Shown: positions 37,092 to 45,121, counted from the first letter of the stretch. The stretch is 64,000 nucleotides of DNA from an uncultured Acetatifactor sp. (GCA_910589035.1 CAJUSI010000039.1:1-64000), one strand, 5' to 3'. Notes: generated from the sequence alone by a model not told the origin. Made by a program: numbers and translations.

Positions 37092-37199
37092 GGCTATTGT
37101 CTGTTGGCAGTTTTAGCTCTTGCCTGTTGTTTGCTATGGCTATTGTCTGTTGGCAGTTTTAGCTCTTGCCTGTTGCTTTGTTTAAGCTCTTGCCTGTTG
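37092..37199 (-). repeat. Tandem repeat in the feoB leader
   Basis: A 38-base sequence beginning GGCTATTGTCTGTTGGCAGT occurs at 37092-37129 and 37138-37175 without change, and its last 16 bases recur at 37184-37199. The period is 46 bases. It lies in the otherwise empty region between feoA and feoB (37055-37388), so it would be in the feoB leader RNA. Confidence 0.85.
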
Positions 37200-37214
37200 T
37201 TGGTCATATCTATT

Positions 37215-37230
37215 GTTAGTCTAGGCTAAC
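37215..37230 (-). promoter_or_regulatory. Iron-regulator-like palindrome upstream of feoB
   Basis: GTTAGTCTAGGCTAAC is a near-perfect palindrome close to the DtxR/IdeR type of box (TTAGG..CTAA). It lies between feoA and feoB, suggesting separate iron control of feoB. Confidence 0.6.
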
Positions 37231-37388
37231 CATTGTCTAAAAAGAAAGGGGACATCGTTCTTCCGACAGCCGCACAGGCTCCTTAGAAGAATACCATCCC
37301 ATCCTGCTCTCTTACGCACATGGCCTGAACTTCCTGGCAAGCCTGTGAAAAAGGCCCGCCTGCCCACTTCTGGCCGTTGCGAAGTTCC

Positions 37389-37616
37389 TCATGCGCTTTC
37401 CACTTCGATCATTTCCGCATCCGCCTTCCTTATGGAAAGCTCATAGCCGCGGACGGTCACCTCAATCGGATCGCCCAGGGGCGCCACCTTGCGGATCTTT
37501 ACCTCCACTCCCTTCGTCAGGCCCATATCCATGATCCGGCGTTTGACCGCTCCCTCCCCGTGGAGCTTCACAACCCGGACGATATCGCCGATTTTTGCTT
37601 CCCTCAATGTTCTCAT
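37389..37616 (-). CDS. feoA: FeoA-family protein (second copy)
   Basis: This 75-residue protein is a single SH3-like FeoA domain (TLREAKIGDIVRVVKLHGEG, MDMGLTKGVEVKIRKVAPLG). FeoA binds the inner face of FeoB and modulates it. It follows another FeoA protein of slightly different sequence and precedes feoB; paired FeoA genes are common in Clostridia. An AGGAG site is present. Confidence 0.94.
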   Translation of the reverse strand: MRTLREAKIGDIVRVVKLHGEGAVKRRIMDMGLTKGVEVKIRKVAPLGDPIEVTVRGYELSIRKADAEMIEVESA

Positions 37617-37823
37617 TTCCTCTCTCCTCCTTCACTCTGCCTCATTTTTCCGAACTGCCTTTCCTTGTCACACTCTGTTCCGTTTTCCCGGGCACCCTTC
37701 CTCTGTCCGTCCCGCTCTGCGCCGTTTTGCCGGACGGCCTTCCTCTGTCCCATTCTATTTCTGCGGCGCAGTTCATGCCTCCGCAGTTCTCTCAGACACT
37801 GTTCATGGCGGCCTCTGCCCGGC

Positions 37824-38081
37824 TCAGACCATGATTTTCTGCGCCATCTCCCTGCTCACCGCAATGCGGGAATCCTTCACGTTCACGATGACATTGCCGC
37901 CGATAGCGCTTATCACAGTGACCGCACCTCCCACCACGAAACCCAGGTTCTTCAGATGTGCCTTGACTTCCTGTTTTCCCCCGATTTTTCGGATGATATT
38001 TTCCTCTCCTACTTCTGCCAGTGTAAGCGGCATCATGCATTCACCTTCTTTGAAATATGTATTAGTTATAACTAACTCCAT
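37824..38081 (-). CDS. FeoA-family protein (first copy)
   Basis: An 85-residue SH3-like FeoA domain (PLTLAEVGEENIIRKIGG, HLKNLGFVVGGAVTVISAIG, NVIVNVKDSRIAVSREMAQK). The last motif is typical of the FeoA copy that comes first in clostridial feo operons. The coding start could be the ATG ending at 38081 or the downstream MMPLTLAEVG, which ends at 38039 and follows GAAGGTGAATGC; the latter is the closer fit to family length. Iron boxes overlap its promoter. Confidence 0.93.
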   Translation of the reverse strand: MELVITNTYFKEGECMMPLTLAEVGEENIIRKIGGKQEVKAHLKNLGFVVGGAVTVISAIGGNVIVNVKDSRIAVSREMAQKIMV

Positions 38082-38206
38082 CTGTAAAATATAAGTTAGT
38101 ATTAACTAACCTCTTTTATAATATGACAGCAGGAAACTTTTGTCAACGCTATTTTCTTATTTTATTCGGTTTCATCGTACTAACCAATGTGTTAGTCGTC
38201 ACTAAC
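38062..38206 (-). promoter_or_regulatory. feo operon promoter with three iron-box-like palindromes
   Basis: On the minus strand TTGACA (38146-38141) and TATTAT (38123-38118) are exactly 17 bases apart. Palindromes lie at 38062-38075 (TTAGTTATAACTAA, perfect), 38095-38110 (GTTAGTATTAACTAAC, over the start of transcription) and 38191-38206 (GTTAGTCGTCACTAAC), with a further half-site pair at 38179-38196. The placement is that of a repressor which blocks RNA polymerase, most simply a DtxR/IdeR-type or Fur-type iron sensor. Confidence 0.75.
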
Positions 38207-38684
38207 CTCTGTTTTGTGCAAAATAACCACTGTGTTTTTCATATAAATAGCGCAGGTTCTTCTTCAGGCTCATTTCCTTCAGCGCCCCTATCGCTTCCCT
38301 GATTCCGGCATTCTTTGCTTTGATCATCTGCAAGTCCTCCTCACTCTCCGCGTAGAACAAACGGATCCAGTCTTCCACAGCCTCCGTCCCCCGCAGGGTC
38401 TTTGACATCTCTACGATATGTATCTCCAGCAGATCCGTGAATTCCGTCCCGTCCTCCTCCCGCAGGCGGTACACGGAATGATACTTCTCTCTTTTTGTCA
38501 GATTAAAGTCCAGCAAACCAATGCTGATGCACCTGCACAGCTTCTCATAGTTCTGCCCGTAAAATTTATAAATGCAAAGAGCCAGGAAGTTACACCCCCT
38601 GGCTTTTGCTGTAAAAACTATTTTGATCAAAGCTGCTTGTATGCGAAAACCCGCCTCACCCTTTGTCGGCTTGTTGTACAGCAA
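38202..38684 (-). pseudogene. Rpn-type PD-(D/E)XK transposase remnant
   Basis: From about residue 45 on (YEKLCRCISIGLLDFNLTKR, LLEIHIVEMSKTLRGTEAVE) this matches the middle of the Rpn/PD-(D/E)XK transposase family. The N-terminal nuclease core is replaced by unrelated sequence and the protein stops at ENRG-like residues soon after the helical segment, so both ends are lost. It touches the outermost feo iron box at its 3' end. It should be inactive. Confidence 0.7.
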
Positions 38685-38711
38685 GCTGCAGGAAATTGGC
38701 TTCCGGCCGCC

Positions 38712-39980
38712 TTACAGAGCATCCTGCTTGCAGCTGTCGTTTGTAACCCCCTTCTTCTTCCATGGCGCATCCTCATCGGAAGCCTTGAAATTATACACGG
38801 GCTTCATGATGTCGATGACATCCACCGACTCCCGGATCACATCGATGATATCCTCCAGGGACTTGTAGGCCATGGGAGCCTCGTCTATGGTCTCCTCGCT
38901 CACTGACGTGGTGTAGATTCCCTCCATGGCGGCCCGGTAAGCCTCCATATCCAGAGAATTCTTCGCCTTCGTCCTGGACATGACCCTCCCGGCGCCGTGG
39001 GGCGCGGAATAATTCCACTCCGGGTTCCCCCTGCCCACGGCGATGATGGAGCCGTCCCGCATATTGATGGGAATCAGCACCTTCTCCCCTGCATGGGCGG
39101 CAATGGCCCCCTTTCTCAGAATCATCTCCCGGGTGTCGATGTAATTGTGAATCGTATGGAACCCCTCCAAACCGGACATCCCCGTTCTCTCCAGAATAAT
39201 CTCCGCCATCCTCTCCCTGCTCCTCCTGGCAAAGCTCTGGCAGATCTCCACATCATGGAGATAATCGTCCAGGAAGGAGCCGTACAGCCAGCAGATATCC
39301 TCGGGTACAAGCAGGTCCTGGGCCTCGTAATCCCTGTGCAAATCCTTCAGGGCCTTCTGAATCTCCCCTCTCCTCCCCTCCGCCTTATACGTCCGGATAA
39401 TCTCCTCCCTCTGCCTGAAATACTCCTCTTTTCCCATATGAAGGTCCACGGCCAGCCGCTGATAAATCTCCGCCACCTGCTTCCCCAGATTGCGGCTCCC
39501 GGAATGGATCACCAGATAATAAGTCCCGTCCGCCGCCCTGTCAATCTCGATAAAATGATTCCCTCCCCCCAACGTCCCCAGGGATCTCTCCAGCCTCTTT
39601 GCATCCCGCAGAGACCTGTAACACCGAAGCCCCGTCAGATCGAAACGCTCCGTTCTCCCCTCCCACACATTCATCCCCGAAGGAATAAAATGACAGGCCT
39701 CATCCACCCTCTCAAAATCCGGCGCAGCCTCCTCAAGCCTTACCGTGTACATTCCGCAGCCGATGTCCACCCCCACGATGTTCGGACAGACCCTGTCCGT
39801 CACCGTCATGGTAGTCCCGATGGTGCAGCCCTTTCCCGCGTGCACATCCGGCATGATCCGAATCCGGCTTCCCTCCGTCAAGGCATAGCCGCACATTCTC
39901 CGAATCTGCTCTATGGCAACGTCCTCAACCACCTTCGCATAGCAGAGGGCCGTATTTACTTTTCCTTTTATCTCCAACAT
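38712..39980 (-). CDS. rtcB: RNA-splicing ligase RtcB
   Basis: The protein of 422 residues carries the RtcB signature: DVHAGKGCTIG, GVDIGCGMYTV, GGGNHFIEI, HSGSRNLGKQ and, near the C-terminus, SAPHGAGRVMSR with the guanylylated histidine. RtcB joins RNA ends with 2',3'-cyclic phosphate to 5'-OH ends, with GTP and Mn2+, in tRNA splicing or RNA repair. The chosen start at 39980 has AGGAG eight bases upstream; the frame is open 65 codons further without support. It lies last in the row WYL-WYL-RNA-DUF2828-RtcB, all minus strand. No RtcA cyclase is nearby. Confidence 0.96.
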   Translation of the reverse strand: MLEIKGKVNTALCYAKVVEDVAIEQIRRMCGYALTEGSRIRIMPDVHAGKGCTIGTTMTVTDRVCPNIVGVDIGCGMYTVRLEEAAPDFERVDEACHFIPSGMNVWEGRTERFDLTGLRCYRSLRDAKRLERSLGTLGGGNHFIEIDRAADGTYYLVIHSGSRNLGKQVAEIYQRLAVDLHMGKEEYFRQREEIIRTYKAEGRRGEIQKALKDLHRDYEAQDLLVPEDICWLYGSFLDDYLHDVEICQSFARRSRERMAEIILERTGMSGLEGFHTIHNYIDTREMILRKGAIAAHAGEKVLIPINMRDGSIIAVGRGNPEWNYSAPHGAGRVMSRTKAKNSLDMEAYRAAMEGIYTTSVSEETIDEAPMAYKSLEDIIDVIRESVDVIDIMKPVYNFKASDEDAPWKKKGVTNDSCKQDAL

Positions 39981-40310
39981 AATGTCTTCTCCTCTCCCTA
40001 TATTCGTTATATGCTCTCGGAATCTCTCTTCTGCTTTCTGGAAAATCCAATTAAGAATCGCCTTTTCCCAACGAAAGATAGATTCCCAAAGACGTTTTCG
40101 TATCAATACTCTATATCCGAAGTTCATATGTAAATTTCCCGAATTTTTTATTTCATGAGAGCGCTTTTCTTCCATAAAAATAATTACAAAACGCTTCCCT
40201 GTCCTGATAATCCGAAATCAGATCTTGCCGGACTGTGCAGAATTTCGTTCTAAAGAGTCCAATCCGCGCTGCAGATCAGAATATTTCCAGAAGCTCTTAA
40301 TGCATATGCT
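39981..40310 (-). other. 330-base gap between DUF2828 and rtcB
   Basis: AT-rich sequence without a believable gene. Its length argues for a separate promoter for rtcB or for a small RNA; I could not identify either by eye. Confidence 0.4.
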
Positions 40311-41798
40311 CTAAGCCGCGATTTTGTCATAACGCCCGTTCCCCAGGACTTGCAGCATAAACGCATACGGAGACAGATTCCCTCCGGCAATCATGGAAAA
40401 GATCCTGGGGGTTGCCCCGGATACCAGCACCACTCCCCGTTCATCCTGCGTGACCGGCTGCTGCCGGTTTCTGCTGGCCACATTCCAGAACACAATCTGC
40501 GGAAGTCTGTAGCCGTGACCGGCATATTTTCTCTTCGCATTCTCGAAATTCACGGCGCAGGCATCCCCCACGCAGGCGTCGAACTCCATATCGGAGATGA
40601 TAATCAGCTTCGCCGGCAGCTCCTCCTGCGGCACCCTGTTTCTTACCGCCGCCCTCAGAACCAGGTCAAACACCGCCTCCAGATTTGTGTTTGCAATTCT
40701 GTTAAAGCTCGCCGCATACCGCAGTCTGTCCGCGAAAGTCTCCCCCTTGAGCCCGATCAGCTGGGGCCTCTCGGAGAACTCGATAAAGTGATTCCGAAAA
40801 GCCCCCCTGTTGCGCTCCGCGAAATAAAGCCCCAATGCCAGAGCCACCGCAGCCGGAAGCGGTCTGCCGCCACAGTACATGGAACCGGAGGTGTCGATCA
40901 CCGCCAGCGCATTCTCCGCTCCCCCGAAATCAGGCAGGGATTCCCATGTGGCGTTCAGGACAGCCTTTTCCTCAGGCGAAATATCCTTCATAAAGCTCCT
41001 CCGGCTCCACCAGTCCGCGCTCAGATACGGATCCACCAGTTCATACGGGGATACATTGTCCGCATGGAGCCTGGCCTGACCGGAAGAGACTTTGGAGACA
41101 AACGCCCTGTACCTCTCCCCGTCGTTTCGCATAAAAGCCTTTTTGTACTTATACATGGCTCTGGAAGGTATCTTCTCATAGTCAAAGCTGTAATCCCGCT
41201 CCCGAAGATTATTCTCAATGATTCTTATCCGTGCCCGGAGCGCCGCCACTGCCTTCCGGTAGTCCGCGTCACTGCGCCCGAACGCTCTGGCAAGCTTTTT
41301 GGCATTCCGCACGGTCTGTGCATTGGACGCGTTCACGGAAGGCAGCCACTTTGCCAGGAGAGAAACCCTCTCTCCCCTTTCCATGGCATCCAGATCCGCC
41401 TCGAACCGTCCTTTCAGGTATGCTGCCGCCTCCCTCCCGCATGGGGTGTCCAGGAGCGCCAGCAGATCGTCAAATCGGCCATACTCCGCTACATATTCCA
41501 TATTCTTTTTCACGGACTCCGGCTCATTCGCCGCCAGCCAGGAGAGGATCACCCGAAACACCCTCCGCTCCCCCAGTCCGCCCCTGATATCTCTGGCAAA
41601 GAAGAGAAGCTTCATGGCCAGATCCTTATTCTCCGTGTACGCGCTGACGAATCGTTCCCTGATTTCTTCGTTGCTCTCCCGGCGCAGCGCTCCGATTGCG
41701 GCGAACAAATCCAGACAGTCCGAGCCCGTTGTCGCATAGGTAACCGCACCATTCTCCGTACATGTTTTGTCCGCTTCCCGTTTCAGATATTCCAGCAT
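40311..41798 (-). CDS. DUF2828 protein with vWA domain, Ro60-like
   Basis: The 495-residue protein begins with a helical part (about 1-260: GSDCLDLFAAIGALRRE, ARDIRGGLGERRVFRVIL) and ends with a von Willebrand A domain (about 285-495) whose metal site is AVIDTSGSM, followed by IIISDMEFD. DUF2828 proteins have the same two-part build as Ro60/TROVE proteins, which form a ring around Y RNA and misfolded RNAs and carry a vWA tail. Its neighbours, RtcB and a tRNA-like RNA, fit the same theme. An AGGAGGG lies nine bases before the ATG. Whether it binds RNA is an inference from structure and context. Confidence 0.82.
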   Translation of the reverse strand: MLEYLKREADKTCTENGAVTYATTGSDCLDLFAAIGALRRESNEEIRERFVSAYTENKDLAMKLLFFARDIRGGLGERRVFRVILSWLAANEPESVKKNMEYVAEYGRFDDLLALLDTPCGREAAAYLKGRFEADLDAMERGERVSLLAKWLPSVNASNAQTVRNAKKLARAFGRSDADYRKAVAALRARIRIIENNLRERDYSFDYEKIPSRAMYKYKKAFMRNDGERYRAFVSKVSSGQARLHADNVSPYELVDPYLSADWWSRRSFMKDISPEEKAVLNATWESLPDFGGAENALAVIDTSGSMYCGGRPLPAAVALALGLYFAERNRGAFRNHFIEFSERPQLIGLKGETFADRLRYAASFNRIANTNLEAVFDLVLRAAVRNRVPQEELPAKLIIISDMEFDACVGDACAVNFENAKRKYAGHGYRLPQIVFWNVASRNRQQPVTQDERGVVLVSGATPRIFSMIAGGNLSPYAFMLQVLGNGRYDKIAA

Positions 41799-41833
41799 GA
41801 TCTTCTTCCCTCCTTCTCTGTGTCCGGAACCCT

Positions 41834-41917
41834 ATTATAGAATCCTATTTGGGATTTTATTGTAGAATTTGTGTAAAGCGTGAATTCTGTCATAGAATCC
41901 AAGAGCAGATTCTATGA
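41834..41917 (-). repeat. ATAGAATCC hairpin pair upstream of the DUF2828 gene
   Basis: TCATAGAATC (41890-41899) and GATTCTATGA (41908-41917) form a perfect 10-bp hairpin. A second, imperfect one spans 41836-41860. A TATAAT (minus strand, 41839-41834), 35 bases before the start codon, lies in its arm and is a likely -10 of the DUF2828 gene. Confidence 0.7.
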
Positions 41918-42089
41918 TCTTAGTTTCATCTTATCGATGATTGGTCAAATGAAGGGCGCATAGCGGGCTATGTAACCTGAATTTGAGCCAAAGATACCGC
42001 AAATGTGGGACGCGGTTACCGCGGCAGATGGCGGGAATGAATTTTCAAACACGCTCCAGGAGCCAAATTCTATTATTGTAAAGTAATTT

Positions 42090-42280
42090 ACAGGACAAGG
42101 CGTCCTTTGAGATGGGATTCGAACCCATAGACCCTGATAGAATCAGGTGCTTAGCCATTTAGCTTCATCCATGTCTGCTGTTGGCGCCTTTCATTCCGGA
42201 ACCTTCCCCGCCGCTCCACCAAGTCGCCGCCTTCCGGCCTTCACTGCTACTTTGCTATTTTCAGAAATAGGTGGTTTGTA
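42090..42280 (-). ncRNA. Structured RNA with a tRNA-like module (Y-RNA-like candidate)
   Basis: Read on the minus strand, the segment holds in tRNA order a D-arm-like hairpin GCT-AAATGGCTA-AGC (42163-42149), an anticodon-like arm CCTG-ATTCTAT-CAGG (42147-42133, triplet TCT after U33) and a T arm ATGGG-TTCGAAT-CCCAT (42128-42112). The expected 7-bp acceptor and CCA are absent; instead AAGGCG (42190-42185) can pair with CGCCTT (42102-42097) to close the module. Upstream are CTATTT/AAATAG (42270-42255) and CCGGAA (42237-42232) with TTCCGG (42201-42196). Bacterial Y RNAs contain such a tRNA mimic and sit near Ro-type genes. Ends are uncertain; no promoter was found. A decayed tRNA gene is the alternative. 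Confidence 0.6.
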
Positions 42281-42381
42281 TCGCTGTATGCGTCTTTCCG
42301 TGTCTCGTTCGGAGGGGTCCGTGTACCTGCGTGTTCCGTTTACAATCCCATTCTACAGTCAGAGAGCTCCCTTTTCCTGGA

Positions 42382-42418
42382 AAAAAAGTTGCGAACATCC
42401 ACTGTCCGCAACTTTTTT
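42382..42418. terminator. Strong bidirectional terminator after the WYL genes
   Basis: AAAAAAGTTGCG (42382-42393) and CGCAACTTTTTT (42407-42418) form a 12-bp stem with A- and T-runs on both sides. It ends the WYL operon on the minus strand and isolates the tRNA-like RNA as a separate unit. Confidence 0.85.
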
Positions 42419-42479
42419 ATCTTCCCTAACATCTTTTCCGGCTTCTCAGACAATCTTTCTGGCTTCCCGGCCAGCTTTT

Positions 42480-43604
42480 CTATCCTCTCAGACAGCCTTT
42501 CTGGCTTCTCAACCGCTTTTTGATCAAATCTACAAAATGCCCGGGAGCAGTGACTTTAATCATCGGCCCGAAAGAGAGAATCCGGATAACCATCTCCGTC
42601 TCGTCATCCTTATTATAATTTACCGTGACTCTGTAACGATTTCCCTCCAGCCTCTCCGCCTGCTTTTCAAAATGGGCAAAGTGCAGAAGCGCCCTCTCCA
42701 GCGCATTCCTTTCATCCACCAGCTCAAAAACCACGCTTCGCGTCTTCGGCGGAACCCTCCTGGAAAAGGAAGCCGCACCTTCCTCCGCGCAGCGCTCACA
42801 CCTGGTTATCCTTCCCAGATTGATGGTTCCCCCCATTCGGCGGCCCAGACCGAAGAGCCGGAATTTGTCATCCTTCTCCGAATACTCCAGATATTTGGGC
42901 AGCACCTCCAAATGCACCACCCGGCCTTTGCGATTGTCTATGTCAATACTCAGCGGGTACTGATTCTTAATCGCGTCCAGAATCAGCCGGAAATTCGCTA
43001 TGTAGGTTTCATCGGTATAATCATCGCCGTCCGAATACTGGTCAAAGATGCGGAAATCCTCCGGTACAAACAACGGGGCCACATCCTGCAGCTCTCCGCA
43101 TTCATCCTCAGGTGCAGGCTTTCCATCTCCGGAGTCCACCGATTTATCCTCGAACTGCGGATCCGCAGCCTTATAATCCCCAACGTCCTCCCGAAACGAC
43201 GACTCCGCCTCCTTATAACCCCCGGCGTCCTCCTGGAACGACGACTCCGCCTCCTTATAATCCCCGGCGTCCTCCCGAAACGATGACTCCGCCTCCTTAT
43301 AACCCCCGGCGTCCTCCTGGAACAAACGGATCCGCGGGTCCATGGCTATCGCCTTCAGCCAGCGCCTTTGCAGCGTGGTCATGGGCATTGTGGGCGCTCT
43401 CCGAATGGGCGTCGTACCGTCCGGCAAAAGCAGCTGCCACCTTTCCTCCGAGAGGGCCGGCTCGATATTCAATATACTTTCGCCGAAGGCGTACTCCTCC
43501 ACAATGCTGCGAATCTCCCCTTTTCCAAGGGGATGATCCACGGCTGCCCGCAAAATCTGTGCCACGGCATTATAGTACGCGCTGTAGAGCTCGCTGAAAA
43601 TCAT
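42480..43604 (-). CDS. WYL-domain regulator with 14-residue repeats
   Basis: The 374-residue protein ends in a WYL domain (about 200-365: VLPKYLEYSEKDDKFRLFGL, GGTINLGRITRC) followed by a WCX-like tail (YRVTVNYNKDDETEMVIRIL). The N-terminal ~100 residues are winged-helix-like. Between them (about 94-150) are four copies of a 14-residue unit, EDAGGYKEAESSFR. WYL proteins are ligand- or nucleic-acid-binding regulators, often of DNA- or RNA-damage and defence genes. It overlaps the upstream WYL gene by ATGA, so the two are co-translated and may work together. The neighbouring RNA-repair genes are its likely targets. Confidence 0.85.
   Translation of the reverse strand: MIFSELYSAYYNAVAQILRAAVDHPLGKGEIRSIVEEYAFGESILNIEPALSEERWQLLLPDGTTPIRRAPTMPMTTLQRRWLKAIAMDPRIRLFQEDAGGYKEAESSFREDAGDYKEAESSFQEDAGGYKEAESSFREDVGDYKAADPQFEDKSVDSGDGKPAPEDECGELQDVAPLFVPEDFRIFDQYSDGDDYTDETYIANFRLILDAIKNQYPLSIDIDNRKGRVVHLEVLPKYLEYSEKDDKFRLFGLGRRMGGTINLGRITRCERCAEEGAASFSRRVPPKTRSVVFELVDERNALERALLHFAHFEKQAERLEGNRYRVTVNYNKDDETEMVIRILSFGPMIKVTAPGHFVDLIKKRLRSQKGCLRG
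43171..43325 (-). repeat. Four 42-bp tandem repeats inside the WYL gene
   Basis: Units start with TTATAA at 43171, 43213, 43255 and 43297 on the plus strand; copies alternate between two subtypes. Unit length is the same 42 bp as in the 810-residue protein gene. Confidence 0.88.
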
Positions 43605-45121
43605 TCCCCCTCACCGCCTTCCAGGCCGTAGAGCCTGTACATCTCTTCCAAATCCCCGCGAAACTGCGCCTCCGTCCCCGGATCCGAAAAGGAAATCTCC
43701 GTAATTCTGCAGATAAAAGTGCGAATCCACGGAATCATCTCGCTGGCGTCGTACACCTCCGCAGAGAACCGGCTGGTGTTGCCGTCGATTCTCTCCACCG
43801 TGCCGCAGCGCTTCTCCCGCTCCAGCCTGCGGTGGATATGCTGCTCATCATTCCCATATCGAACCGTAAATTCCACATGCTCCGTCCGCCGTCCTGATCT
43901 GCCCTGGGTGCTCACTCCCCACATGTGGGGCTGCATACTTTCCAGCTTCCCGCGAAGCTCCTCAAAGTTCCCGCACACTTCCCCCGGTTTCACCGACACA
44001 ATATTGTCCATCCGGAAGGATTTGATCCGCCTGCTCCTGGGCACATACGCCATGATATACTGCCTGCCGCTCTGAACGCTGATCAGGATTCTCAGCGGGA
44101 CCACGGAGTTTTTCGAGACACGCCCTCTTTGCCTGTTGACGGTTTCCAGCGTCGCATGCCTTTTCTCATGCATCGCCTCCAGCAGCTGATACACAATCTC
44201 ACTGTCCATGGCCCCCGTTATGTAATGATGCTTAAACGCAAAATTCCCTCTATGCGGCTTTGCTCCGAGCATTCCGGCCTTGCATGGTTCGGCTCTGCAT
44301 GGCATTTCTGCCTGGAGCAATTCTTCCTTCTGCAGCCTCGTCTTGTCCGATCCTTCTCTCCGCGTCCCCGCCTTGTACGATTCTGCTCTGTGTGCTCCTG
44401 CCTTGCATGGTTCGGCCCTGTACGACATTCCCGTTTTGGGCGGTTCTGCACTGGGTGCCCCCGCCTTATACGGTTCTGCCTTATCCGTATCCGTCCTGTC
44501 CGCTTCTATTCTGTGCAGTCCTTCCTTATCCGCCCCTGCCTTATCCAGCAGAAAGGAACCGATAACGCCGCAGAGCGACACCTCCGAGAAAAAGTCAAGC
44601 ACATCCGCATCGCAGGGAGCAGAATCCGGGACCCTCTTATAGTAGAGAGCCTTCCCCCGCTTTTCCACAGCCAGAATCCCCTCCGCCACATATTCCCGCA
44701 GCTTCTTGCGGACTGTGGATTCGTCGAACAATCTGGGTTCCTCGAATGCGGAGAGATACTCGTCCATCCTCCCCGTAATCTCGCCCACAGACATTGCCTC
44801 CCCGTCCGGCGCCAGAATATCCATCAGGATAAAGTGGAGCGTGATATCTCCGTCCGTAAAGCTCTTCGCCTTCCAGGCCTTATACAGAGGATTGTGACGG
44901 GACAGGCGGCTGTCGATGGACAGGAAGACATTTTTCCCCTCCGGGGTCCGGCGGAACTGCATATAATCCCCCAGCCAGCTCTCCAGCCTGCGGCGCTCAT
45001 CGTCGTAAGAGCGGGCGCTTTTTCCGGTATATTCCTCCCTGCTCTTAAATCCGTAGACATAGAATTCCCGCATGTAATCCCGAATCCGGTTGAAATTCTT
45101 GACAAGCTCGCTGTAGGCCAT
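43601..45121 (-). CDS. WYL-domain regulator, larger partner
   Basis: About 506 residues. The N-terminal part (SELVKNFNRIRDYMREFYVY) and a winged-helix segment (about 100-175, DESTVRKKLREYVAEGILAV) precede a WYL domain (about 320-400: SGRQYIMAYVPRSRRIKSFR) and a C-terminal WCX-like domain. From about 205 to 295 a Lys/Ala/Glu-rich insert with an irregular unit (R-A-E-P-x-K-A-G) interrupts the chain. The ATG ending at 45121 has GGGGGAGG just before it and is preferred to the non-ATG start at 45145. Tandem large and small WYL proteins suggest a heteromer controlling the RNA-repair genes. Confidence 0.83.
   Translation of the reverse strand: MAYSELVKNFNRIRDYMREFYVYGFKSREEYTGKSARSYDDERRRLESWLGDYMQFRRTPEGKNVFLSIDSRLSRHNPLYKAWKAKSFTDGDITLHFILMDILAPDGEAMSVGEITGRMDEYLSAFEEPRLFDESTVRKKLREYVAEGILAVEKRGKALYYKRVPDSAPCDADVLDFFSEVSLCGVIGSFLLDKAGADKEGLHRIEADRTDTDKAEPYKAGAPSAEPPKTGMSYRAEPCKAGAHRAESYKAGTRREGSDKTRLQKEELLQAEMPCRAEPCKAGMLGAKPHRGNFAFKHHYITGAMDSEIVYQLLEAMHEKRHATLETVNRQRGRVSKNSVVPLRILISVQSGRQYIMAYVPRSRRIKSFRMDNIVSVKPGEVCGNFEELRGKLESMQPHMWGVSTQGRSGRRTEHVEFTVRYGNDEQHIHRRLEREKRCGTVERIDGNTSRFSAEVYDASEMIPWIRTFICRITEISFSDPGTEAQFRGDLEEMYRLYGLEGGEGE
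44240..44530 (-). repeat. Irregular repeat region in the larger WYL gene
   Basis: Codes for repeated RAEPCKAG / KAEPYKAG / RAESYKAG motifs with varied spacing. It is one of several such inserts in this window. Confidence 0.6.

Noticed and set aside
40350..41840. 496-codon frame opposite DUF2828
   Set aside because: Shadow of the conserved vWA protein.
42090..42190. A complete functional tRNA-Arg gene
   Set aside because: No seven-base acceptor pairing, no CCA and a four-base-pair anticodon stem; the arms are in place but a working tRNA is unlikely.
42090..42190. tmRNA 3' end
   Set aside because: An anticodon-like arm is present and there is no tag-coding frame.
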